This document shows positions 16,030-23,733 of a DNA stretch of 58,771 bases, one piece after another. A model generated the notes under the pieces. It was not told where the DNA came from, ran no database searches, and worked only from the letters and a program-made list of their open reading frames with translations. Made by a program: the position numbers and the translations under genes. Position 1 is the stretch's first letter. The number at the start of each line of letters is the position of its first letter. Origin of the DNA: Magnetospirillum sp. WYHS-4 (GTDB taxonomy: Bacteria; Pseudomonadota; Alphaproteobacteria; Rhodospirillales; GLO-3); contig JAMOBD010000011.1 of the NCBI GenBank assembly GCA_039908345.1, positions 1 to 58,771 on the forward strand, read 5' to 3'.

Positions 16030-17158
16030 CCGGTCCGCTCCCCAGGTACCCCAGAAGCGTTTCGCGATCATCCGGTCGGATTCGCAGGTCCGGAATCTCC
16101 TGCGGCCGGAAAAAGGCCATCCCGGCTCCTTCCTGGAGAGTAAGCCGCTCCAGCCCCGCCGTTACGCGGCCGACGAAGGCCCATTCCCGCTTGCCCTCAT
16201 GCACGAACCGGCGCAAGGCGCCAAAACAGTCCAGATCGTAGCCGATCTCTTCCCGTACCTCGCGGCGAATCGCTTCGGCCGGCGTTTCGCCGGGTTCCGC
16301 GCTGCCGCCGAACAGGGCCCAATGTCCCGGATAGCGGATGCCGGGCTTGTCGTCCCGCTTGTGCAGCAGGAAGCGCCCATCGCCGCCCACGAGAACGATG
16401 CTGACCCCCGTTCCTCCCCCGGCGGCCCCCCATGACTCCCCATGGCGCCGGTAGGCGTCGACGTCTTCCGACGAAGTGAAGTCGTCCCGGCCGCTCCCGA
16501 GAAGATGGGCGAGAAAGGGCCCGGCGTCGCGGAGGCTCGATACATAGCGGGTAAAAGGTTGTTCGTCCGACAGTCCCTCGAAATCAGGCAGGCCGCACAG
16601 GGCTTCCGGAGACAGGAAGATCACCCCGGAGGACCAGAGCGGCAAGGGGCCGGGACGCCCCCCGGCCCCGACCGAGAAAAGGTTCGTTTCCAGAAGAACG
16701 CCGTCGAAGGCGTCGTAGGCGCTCCGGTGGGAGCGGCCGGTCGGCGCGACGGTCACGCACTGCAACGCGCGCGGGGATCGGGCGAGGAAGCGATCGCGGG
16801 CTTGGCGCAAGTCCGAGAGGTCGCGATAAAGGGAGTCGGGACAATGGACGACCAGCGGCCCGGAGATCAGGGGACGCGCCACGGCGATGGCATGGGCCAA
16901 CCCCAGAAGCGGGCTTTGGCGGACCGTCCGGACGGGAACGGCGCAGGCCATCGCCGCGAGTGCTCGTTCGACCAGCCGCGCCTCGTGTCCGGTCACGACC
17001 ACGATTTCCGCCACCCCCAGGCCAACCAAGGTTTCGAGGGCATGGGCCAGCAACGGCCGTCCCTCGATCTCGACCAGAGGCTTGGGCAACCCCTCGAATG
17101 GCGATCCCATCCGGGTTCCCCGCCCCGCCGCTGGGATCAGGCCCACGAGACCGTTCAT
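16022..17158 (-). CDS. sugar nucleotidyltransferase fused to a Nudix hydrolase
   Basis: The first 240 of 378 residues are a GT-A-fold nucleotidyltransferase: the pyrophosphorylase signature IPAAGRGTRMG at 8-18, LPKPLVEI at 24-31 and VVHCPDS at 103-109. From about 250 a complete Nudix domain follows. Its box matches GX5EX7REUXEEXGU at 285-307 (G285, E291, R299, E300, E303, E304, G306). The N-terminal part would charge a sugar phosphate with a nucleotide; the C-terminal part would hydrolyse a nucleoside diphosphate derivative, perhaps of the GDP-mannose hydrolase kind. One polypeptide making and breaking such bonds is unusual. Start is ATG at 17158, divergent from the gene at 17258. Confidence 0.87.
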   Translation of the reverse strand: MNGLVGLIPAAGRGTRMGSPFEGLPKPLVEIEGRPLLAHALETLVGLGVAEIVVVTGHEARLVERALAAMACAVPVRTVRQSPLLGLAHAIAVARPLISGPLVVHCPDSLYRDLSDLRQARDRFLARSPRALQCVTVAPTGRSHRSAYDAFDGVLLETNLFSVGAGGRPGPLPLWSSGVIFLSPEALCGLPDFEGLSDEQPFTRYVSSLRDAGPFLAHLLGSGRDDFTSSEDVDAYRRHGESWGAAGGGTGVSIVLVGGDGRFLLHKRDDKPGIRYPGHWALFGGSAEPGETPAEAIRREVREEIGYDLDCFGALRRFVHEGKREWAFVGRVTAGLERLTLQEGAGMAFFRPQEIPDLRIRPDDRETLLGYLGSGPDG

Positions 17159-17257
17159 GCCGCCGCGCCTCCGAAATGCAGGTCCATTCGTCTCGACGAT
17201 TCGCTCAGGTTAGAGTATTCTCCACCGACTCCGGAAGAATTTTGGAGGAGGACAAGA

Positions 17258-18331
17258 ATGTCAACGACCCTCGGCTTCGCCCTCGTCGGCTGCGGGCGGA
17301 TCGCCGCCAAGCATGCCGACATCCTCTCCGCCCACAAGATCAAGAACGCCCGGTTGGCCGCCGTCTGCGACATCGTGCCCGAACGGGCCCGCGCCATGGA
17401 AAAGAAGCATGGCGTTCCCTCCTATACCGACATGCACGACATGATGCGCCGCGAGGGCGGCAACGTCGACGTGATCTCCATCCTGACGCCCAGCGGCCAC
17501 CACGCCGCCCATACCCTGGAACTGGCGCCCTACGGCAAGCACATCGTGGTCGAAAAGCCGATGGCCCTGGCCCTGGACGATGCCGACGCCATGATCCGGG
17601 CCTGCGACCACGCGGGAATCAAGCTGTTCGTCGTCAAGCAGAACCGCCACAACCTGCCGGTCGTGAAGCTCCGCGAGGCCATGGACGCCGGACGCTTCGG
17701 CCGGATCGTCATGGGAACCGTGCGGGTGCGCTGGTGCCGGACCCAGGCCTATTACGACATGGATTCATGGCGCGGAACCTGGGGCGAGGACGGTGGCGTG
17801 TTCGCCAACCAGGCCAGCCATCACGTGGACCTCCTGCAGTGGTTCCTGGGGGAACCGGAAAGCGTCTTCGCCATGTCGCGCCGTGCGCTGGTGGATATCG
17901 AGGCCGAGGACACGGGCGTGGCGCTGATCCGCTTCCGCAGCGGCGCCCTGGGAGTCATCGAAGCCACGACGGCGACGCGCCCCAAAGACCTGGAAGGTTC
18001 CCTCAGCATCCTGGGAGAACGCGGCACCGTGGAGATCGGCGGGTTTGCGGTCAACGAGATGAAAACCTGGAACTTCTCCGATCCCGTTCCCGAGGACGTC
18101 GACATCCTGGCCCGGTTCCGCGAAAATCCCCCCGACGTCTACGGCTTCGGGCATGTCGCTTTTCTCAACTCGGTGGTGAAGAGCGTGGGCAAGCGGGCGG
18201 TGTCGCTGGTCGGCGGGCTGGAAGGGCGCAAGTCTCTGGAACTGATCCAGGCCATCTACGAATCCATCGCCACCGGCCAGGAGATCGCGTTGCGCTTCAG
18301 GCCCCGGCGGAACCGGCTGGGAGTGCACTGA
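17258..18331 (+). CDS. Gfo/Idh/MocA dehydrogenase, WbpB/WlbA-like
   Basis: This 357-residue NAD-dependent oxidoreductase probably oxidises C3 of UDP-N-acetylglucosaminuronate, giving the keto sugar that the aminotransferase at 18297 would use. It shows FALVGCGRIAAKHADIL at the N-terminus, IVVEKPMAL with the catalytic lysine near residue 100, and GVFANQASHHVDLLQWFLG containing the conserved aspartate-histidine region. Near the C-terminus the stretch PPDVYGFGHVAFLNSV resembles WlbA. ATG at 17258 follows GGAGGAGGAC, one of the best ribosome binding sites here. The 3' end overlaps the opposing aminotransferase gene by 35 bases. Confidence 0.87.
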   Translation: MSTTLGFALVGCGRIAAKHADILSAHKIKNARLAAVCDIVPERARAMEKKHGVPSYTDMHDMMRREGGNVDVISILTPSGHHAAHTLELAPYGKHIVVEKPMALALDDADAMIRACDHAGIKLFVVKQNRHNLPVVKLREAMDAGRFGRIVMGTVRVRWCRTQAYYDMDSWRGTWGEDGGVFANQASHHVDLLQWFLGEPESVFAMSRRALVDIEAEDTGVALIRFRSGALGVIEATTATRPKDLEGSLSILGERGTVEIGGFAVNEMKTWNFSDPVPEDVDILARFRENPPDVYGFGHVAFLNSVVKSVGKRAVSLVGGLEGRKSLELIQAIYESIATGQEIALRFRPRRNRLGVH

Positions 18332-19448
18332 CCGCTTCCCGCAAGGCGGCGACGACCCGATCCTGGCGGGCGTCGTCCAGGTAGGCGTGCATGGGCAGGG
18401 ACAGCACGTTCCGACACCGCCGCTCCGCTTCCGGCGCCCCCCCGGGCGCGACGGGAAATCCCAGATAGCCGGCCTGACGATGCAGGGGGATCGGATAGTG
18501 GATCATGGTCGGGATGCCGCGCTTGCCCAATTCCGCGGCGATCCGCTCGCGCTCGGGGACGAAGGCCACGAACTGGGCCCAGACCGATAGCGCTCCCGGC
18601 CGCAGCGTCGGCAGTTCGACCGTTCCCGCCAGTTCTTGCGCGTAACGGGCAGCGATGCGGTTCCGCGCCACGATTTCGTCGGGAAAGATGACGAGCTTTT
18701 CCAGCAGGACCGCCGCTTGAAGGGTGTCGAGCCGGCTGTTCATTCCGATGCGGACGTTATCGTACTTGTGGGTCCCCTTGCCGTGCAGGCGCAGGGATCG
18801 GACCGAATCGGCCAAGCCATCGTCGTCCGTCAGGACGGCTCCGCCATCGCCGAAGCAGCCGAGGGGCTTGGCGGGAAAGAAGCTGACGGCCGTATGGCGG
18901 GCCAACCGTCCCACCGGGACGCCATCCAGACTGGCGCCGAAGCTTTGGGCCGCGTCGGCCACCAGATCCAGTCCGTGGCGCTCGGCCACCGCAAGCAGGG
19001 CGGCATAGTCGGCCGGCTGGCCGTAAAGGTCCACCGGCATGACGACCCGCGGCTTGAGCCCGAGCCGGCGGGCTTCGGCGATCGCCGCTTCCAGGCTGGC
19101 GGCATCCATGTCGAGCGTGTCGGGACGGACGTCGACGAACACCGGCGTGGCCCCTATCCGGGGTGCCGTTTCGGCGGTGGCGACGAAACTGAGCGCGGGA
19201 ACGAAGACCGCATCCCCCGGCCCGACTCCCAGGCCCAACAGAACCAGCAGCAGGGCATCGGTGCCGCTGCCGCAGGCCACCGCATGGCGCGCGCCGCAGA
19301 AGCCGGCGAGACGGCGTTCCAGTTCCGCCACTTCCTTCCCCATGATGAAGTCGCCACGTTCCAGCACCCGCCGAAGGGCCAGATCGATGGCATCGCCCAG
19401 GCGATGGCGTTGGGCTTGCAGGTCGATGAACGGAAAGTCTTCGGTCAT
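18297..19448 (-). CDS. DegT-type aminotransferase, WbpE/WlbC-like
   Basis: This 383-residue PLP enzyme is probably the 3-aminotransferase acting on the UDP-3-keto-GlcNAcA made by WbpB-like enzymes. The PLP lysine is in SFFPAKPLGCFGDGGAV. Also present are ACGSGTDALLLVLLGLG, PALSFVATAET, VDLYGQPADY (typical of WbpE relatives) and LVADAAQSFGA. ATG at 19448 lies four bases after the stop of the radical-SAM gene; a longer start at 19505 would overlap that gene by 50 bases. It is the last gene of the minus-strand run that begins at 22313. Confidence 0.88.
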   Translation of the reverse strand: MTEDFPFIDLQAQRHRLGDAIDLALRRVLERGDFIMGKEVAELERRLAGFCGARHAVACGSGTDALLLVLLGLGVGPGDAVFVPALSFVATAETAPRIGATPVFVDVRPDTLDMDAASLEAAIAEARRLGLKPRVVMPVDLYGQPADYAALLAVAERHGLDLVADAAQSFGASLDGVPVGRLARHTAVSFFPAKPLGCFGDGGAVLTDDDGLADSVRSLRLHGKGTHKYDNVRIGMNSRLDTLQAAVLLEKLVIFPDEIVARNRIAARYAQELAGTVELPTLRPGALSVWAQFVAFVPERERIAAELGKRGIPTMIHYPIPLHRQAGYLGFPVAPGGAPEAERRCRNVLSLPMHAYLDDARQDRVVAALREAVSALPAGSAGA

Positions 19449-19452
19449 GCCG

Positions 19453-20640
19453 TCAGTCTCGTGCCGTTTCCCGGTATCGCACGGGGTCCATGGTGTAGTG
19501 GTCACTGTAGAACGTCTGTACCCGGCGATACAGGTGCTTGCCGAACCAGATATCGCGTTCGCGGTGTTTCGACAGCTCGCGAAACTTGTATTCGCAGCCG
19601 TGGCAAATGGTGCCGGGCTCGTTCTCGAACTGCCGACGGACGATCTCCCGATAATGGGGCGAGTTCCAGACTTCCTCGATCCGCACCTTGCCCATGTCCT
19701 CCTTCTGCGAGAAGAACCAGTCGCGGCAGCAGATGGCGTAGGCCTGCAGATCAGACCTCACGGCCAGATGATTCCGCAGGAATTCGCAGCCGAACTTCTC
19801 GGGCGCGTCGTCGGGAAAAAGCTCCGGATGGAGGAGCGAAGCGCGATCCCAGACCGTACCCCCCTGGCCGGTCTTGTCCTGCAGGGTCGACCCCTGAACC
19901 ACCACCTGCCAAAGCCCCTTGCGGCACCAATAGTCGATGAACCGGTCGCATTCCTCTCGCGGCTGGCGGACCCGGCTGAGATCGGTGGAAAGGCGGATCG
20001 GATTGCCTCGCTTGCGGTTTTCCTCGATGAAGCGGCAGAGCGCGGCGTGCACGCGGTCGTAGTCGACGCCCACGCGCTGGCTTTCGCAGCTTTCCTTGAA
20101 TCCGTCCAGCGACACCTGGACGTAGAAGTCGGCGCCCTTCCGCTCCGCCAGATCCAGCAGCCGGTCGACATTCCGGTCGGTCAGCGCCGTCCCGTTGGTA
20201 TTGAAGGCCAAGGTCCGCGCCCCCTTGTCGAGGGCGTAGCCGATCATGTCGAAAATGCGCTTGTTCAGCAGCGGCTCGCCCCAGGACGCCGGGCCGATGG
20301 AGGTCTTCGACATGTCGGGGACGGAATCGATCAAACGCTTCCAGTTCTCGAAACTCATGGTGCCGTGGTGTTTGTCGCCCTGCAGGGATTCGTATCCCTC
20401 GCCGTACATGGGGCACATGGTGCATTTCAGATTGCATTCGTCGGAAATCGAGACGTTGACCGACGGCGGATAGGCGGGCCGGCTGGCCAGGAACCGCCGA
20501 AGATCGAAGCGGGAATCGGCTGCGGACGGAATCCGCAGGACCTCGCCCTTGGCCGCCCGCGCGTTCAGCGCCTCGGCCCGTCGGTCGGCCCACCAAGCCT
20601 CGTCGTGTTCTTCCATCGCTTCGGACGCTTTGGAACCCAT
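19453..20640 (-). CDS. radical SAM protein with SPASM-type C-terminus
   Basis: The 395-residue protein has the radical SAM cluster CNLKCTMC (cysteines 69, 73, 76) after SVNVSISDE. A C-terminal set of cysteines (FGCEF, AICCRDW, TICHGCEY) should bind auxiliary iron-sulfur clusters as in SPASM proteins. The middle has the barrel features TLAFNTNGTAL and DFYVQVSLDG. ATG at 20640 follows GGAGGCG. It lies 41 bases downstream of the B12-type radical SAM gene and directly upstream of the aminotransferase. In glycan loci such enzymes may carry out dehydration, epimerisation or peptide modification; the substrate here is unknown. Confidence 0.88.
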   Translation of the reverse strand: MGSKASEAMEEHDEAWWADRRAEALNARAAKGEVLRIPSAADSRFDLRRFLASRPAYPPSVNVSISDECNLKCTMCPMYGEGYESLQGDKHHGTMSFENWKRLIDSVPDMSKTSIGPASWGEPLLNKRIFDMIGYALDKGARTLAFNTNGTALTDRNVDRLLDLAERKGADFYVQVSLDGFKESCESQRVGVDYDRVHAALCRFIEENRKRGNPIRLSTDLSRVRQPREECDRFIDYWCRKGLWQVVVQGSTLQDKTGQGGTVWDRASLLHPELFPDDAPEKFGCEFLRNHLAVRSDLQAYAICCRDWFFSQKEDMGKVRIEEVWNSPHYREIVRRQFENEPGTICHGCEYKFRELSKHRERDIWFGKHLYRRVQTFYSDHYTMDPVRYRETARD

Positions 20641-20681
20641 GGCATCGCCTCCATCCGCCGGAATCTCGCTCGACAACCGCG

Positions 20682-22313
20682 TCAGGTTGCCACCTGTTCG
20701 GAACGGCCCTCGGCACTCCACTGAGGCTCGGCCTTCTGGTGTTCGCTCTTGTGAACGTCTTCGAGCCAGATCGGCCGGTACGTATATTCATGATGAAGGG
20801 GCTTTGGAAACGCCGGCATTCCAGCGCCCCTTTCCGCCGCCAAGCGTTCCGCGTTCCGCTTGGCGTGGGTGATCCAGGGACGATGCCAGAAAGGATCGGT
20901 ATTGCCCATCAACAATTGCCTCTCCCGCCGCTTGGCCATCTGGGGGGCCCCGTACACTTCCTGGAGAAAGCGGGCATGCCAGTATTCGAGCGCCGCCGAA
21001 CTCAGGGTCGCCGTCTCGACGAGCGCGGCTCCCCACCGCCGATGAAGGCTCCAATAGGCATGCCAATCCATGGCTTGGTGAAGCTCCGGATAGTGGGCAG
21101 GGTGACTCAGCCACAAGCCGCGTCCCGCATGGGCGTCCCGATAGACTTCCTGGCCAGGATAAGGGGTCAGGATATTGACGCCGACTTCGTCCAGGTTCAG
21201 TTCGAGCGCGAAATCGATCGAGTCCCGGATGGTTTCCTCGCTCTCGAACGGATGTCCGATGATGAAGGAGCCGCGCTTCGTGATGCCAAGCTCCTCGAAC
21301 ATGGCGTAGGCGGTCCTGTAATCATCCAGGGTGCAGCCCTTCTTCATCGCCTTCATGATGTCCGAGTTGCCCGACTCGATCCCCATCGTGATCCGGTTGA
21401 AGCCGGCTTCCTTCATTCGAACGAGAAGCGCGATGTCGCATATCGTCGAGGCACGGGTCAGGCAATAGAACCCCACCGCTTCCGGAATCCGGCCTTTTCG
21501 CTTGAGGTGAATAATTCCGTCGCACAAGGCCATGATACGGTCTTTTTCGATGGTCAGGGTGTCATCGTAGAAGATGAACATCCTGGCCCCATGCCGCTCC
21601 ACGCAATTGAGGATCTCCTCGATAACCCTCTCTATCGAACGGCAGGCCAAGCGTGTTTGCCGGCTCGTACAGAAGTTGCATCCGAAGGGACAGCCGCGAG
21701 CGGTTTGGAGGCCATCGGCCTGAACCAGTCCCACGGACGGATCGACCAACTGGTAGCCCTTCATCCTCACCGCATTCCGATCGGGAAAGAAGGAATCGAG
21801 TTCCCCGCCGGTCAGCCGCTGCGGCGCCTTCAGAAGGCGTGGAAACCGGAGATCCCAGACAAACCGATCCAGAACATCTCCGTCCGCCAGGGCACGCATG
21901 GGCTTTTCGCCCTCCCAAATCACGCCGTAGTCCACGAACGGGGCCAGATCGTCGATGGTATGCTGGGGCAAGGCGGTGATATGCGCCCCCCCGAACACCG
22001 TCGTCGTAGCGGGGCAACGCTCCTTGACCCGGCGAATGATATCGCGGGCGAAGGGATATTCGGGGCTCGTCGACGTGATGCCGACAATATCCGGATTGCT
22101 TTTCAACGCCATCTCGACCGTCGATTCAGCATCAAGATGTTCGCGCTCTCCGTCGATAATTTCCGCTTTGTGGCCACCATCCATCAAGTATCCGGCAATA
22201 CTTAAGAGCCCGAGCGGGGGCATATATTCCATCACATCGTCCCTGTCTATCTTGTATGTCTTCTCGTAGATGTATGACGAGTACGATGGGCGTATCAGAG
22301 AAATTCTTGCCAT
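20682..22313 (-). CDS. radical SAM protein with N-terminal B12-binding-like domain
   Basis: The 543-residue protein has an N-terminal alpha/beta domain (about 1-150, with PPLGLLSIAGYLMDGGHKAEIID and DIVGITSTS) as in B12-binding radical SAM enzymes. I do not see the DxHxxG histidine motif, so cobalamin may bind base-off or not at all. The cluster motif is CPFGCNFC (208, 212, 215), followed by the barrel (MGIESGNSDIMKAMKKG). The last 130 residues are an unassigned helical extension rich in tryptophan and histidine. It is first in a minus-strand operon; the ATG at 22313 is preceded by a large dyad (22348-22401). Methylation or ring rearrangement of a sugar is possible. Confidence 0.87.
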   Translation of the reverse strand: MARISLIRPSYSSYIYEKTYKIDRDDVMEYMPPLGLLSIAGYLMDGGHKAEIIDGEREHLDAESTVEMALKSNPDIVGITSTSPEYPFARDIIRRVKERCPATTTVFGGAHITALPQHTIDDLAPFVDYGVIWEGEKPMRALADGDVLDRFVWDLRFPRLLKAPQRLTGGELDSFFPDRNAVRMKGYQLVDPSVGLVQADGLQTARGCPFGCNFCTSRQTRLACRSIERVIEEILNCVERHGARMFIFYDDTLTIEKDRIMALCDGIIHLKRKGRIPEAVGFYCLTRASTICDIALLVRMKEAGFNRITMGIESGNSDIMKAMKKGCTLDDYRTAYAMFEELGITKRGSFIIGHPFESEETIRDSIDFALELNLDEVGVNILTPYPGQEVYRDAHAGRGLWLSHPAHYPELHQAMDWHAYWSLHRRWGAALVETATLSSAALEYWHARFLQEVYGAPQMAKRRERQLLMGNTDPFWHRPWITHAKRNAERLAAERGAGMPAFPKPLHHEYTYRPIWLEDVHKSEHQKAEPQWSAEGRSEQVAT

Positions 22314-22347
22314 TACATTACTTTCGCGGCAGAATGTAGCTTACTTA

Positions 22348-22401
22348 TTGAACAGGTGGCAGCCTATCTCCAAATATGCCATTCGCCACCTGGATGTTCA
22401 A
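22348..22401. repeat. large imperfect inverted repeat upstream of the radical SAM operon
   Basis: The left arm TTGAACAGGTGGC (22348-22360) pairs with the right arm GCCACCT-GGAT-GTTCAA (22385-22401), which has a three to four base bulge; the 24-base spacer is AT-rich. It sits 35-88 bases upstream of the ATG at 22313 and could be an operator, an attenuator or the footprint of a small element. Confidence 0.55.
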
Positions 22402-22437
22402 CCACTATCGGCCACCCCTATCGGTCGGGTCCGGGCC

Positions 22438-23724
22438 TCAGCTCGATGGCGGCCACCGCTCGGCGAACTCGCGCATTTCCGGATGCAAGACCGGGATATC
22501 GCCCAGCAACGGATAGAGCGTCCCGCATTGCCCGCAGCCCAGGGTCCGTTCCCTTCCCGGCACGCCGGCCAGCGGGGGGCGGTCCGGACAGACCGGGCAG
22601 GCCAGGGCCACGGGCCGGGGCAGGCCTTGTCCCGGCTTCCGCGCGACCATGAAGAACTCCGCGCCCCGCCCGCCATCGGCACCGATCCAGGTTGCTTCCG
22701 CCACCTTGCGCAGGCCTTTCCGCAATCCGAAGGGCATCGGCTCCCCGGCAGGGGCCGAAACGCCGCCCCGGTTCAGCAGCCACTTCTCGAGGAGCAGGAT
22801 GGGTTCGAGGATGACGACCATCCATTCGGGAACGAACTCGATGTAATATTCGACCTCCAACCCCGCCTGCCGTGCGACGGCGTGCCAGCCTTCGCGGTCG
22901 AAGAAACTGTCGATGCCCTGGTGCCAGCGGGCGAAGCGGGCGCCGGTGGAGTCCAGACGGAAGGCCAGACTGGCATCTCGGAACTTGTCGGTGAATCCGG
23001 AGAAGACCGCCCGTCCGCCCGGCGCCAGGACGCGCGCGACCTCCGCCAGGGCCGGCGCCGCGCCACGCTGGCAGTCGTCGATGGTATGAACCATGGCGAC
23101 CGTCTTCAGGCAGGCATCGGCGAAGGGAAGCGCATAGACGTCGCCACTGACCAGGAACGACGAGCAGCCCTCCCGCTTGGCCTCTAGAAGCGCCAAGGGC
23201 GCCAGATCGAAGCCGATGTCGATGGTGCCGGGGGTGAAGACCAAACGCGAATGACGGCCCGCCTGGAACCCGATTTCCATCGCCGGGCCTTCCAGGGCGG
23301 CCCGGGCGCGGAACAAGTAGGTCTCCGCCGCCTTGAATAGCGTCAGCATGGGGCGACCGCGCCAGTTGTCGTCGGCCAGAAGATGGTCGAACATCCGGCC
23401 GGTCTCCCGGCGGGCCAGGAAATCCGTGTCCGCCGGCTTCCAGGTCGTGGCCAGGGCCGCCATGGAATGCAGGAGCGTCGCGTAGGTTTCCTGACGTCGC
23501 GTGAACCCGCGCCCGCGGCTCATGCCCGGCACGAGCTTCCCGGGATGGCCGATCACCGAACGCAAGGCGTTCGTCGTGGCCGGGTCGCGGCATTCGTCGA
23601 TGAGTTCGACGATGGCCCGTCCGGTCTGGGCGCGCGACAGTTTGAAATGACTGGAATACAGCTGGAACAACTGGGCATAGGTCGAAAAGTCGTATCCGTC
23701 GCTTCTTTTCCGGTCGTAGGCCAT
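22438..23724 (-). CDS. SAM-dependent methyltransferase with zinc-ribbon tail
   Basis: This 428-residue protein has a class I methyltransferase core in the middle: AMEIGFQAGRHSRL (motif I), IDIGFDLAPLAL, VSGDVYALPFADACLKTVAMVHTID (motif IV) and VLAPGGRAVFSG. The C-terminal 60 residues hold CPVC and CGQCGTLYPLLGDIPVL, a Trm112-like zinc ribbon. The N-terminal 140 residues are helical and unassigned. ATG at 23724 lies nine bases after the stop of the deacetylase-like gene. It is the final gene of the operon that starts with the AsnB-type gene at 29433. Confidence 0.85.
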   Translation of the reverse strand: MAYDRKRSDGYDFSTYAQLFQLYSSHFKLSRAQTGRAIVELIDECRDPATTNALRSVIGHPGKLVPGMSRGRGFTRRQETYATLLHSMAALATTWKPADTDFLARRETGRMFDHLLADDNWRGRPMLTLFKAAETYLFRARAALEGPAMEIGFQAGRHSRLVFTPGTIDIGFDLAPLALLEAKREGCSSFLVSGDVYALPFADACLKTVAMVHTIDDCQRGAAPALAEVARVLAPGGRAVFSGFTDKFRDASLAFRLDSTGARFARWHQGIDSFFDREGWHAVARQAGLEVEYYIEFVPEWMVVILEPILLLEKWLLNRGGVSAPAGEPMPFGLRKGLRKVAEATWIGADGGRGAEFFMVARKPGQGLPRPVALACPVCPDRPPLAGVPGRERTLGCGQCGTLYPLLGDIPVLHPEMREFAERWPPSS

Positions 23725-23733
23725 GGTCCACCG

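Noticed and set aside
20682-22313. Cobalamin-binding histidine motif in the B12-type radical SAM protein
   Set aside because: The DxHxxG motif is not visible, so I call only a B12-binding-like domain.
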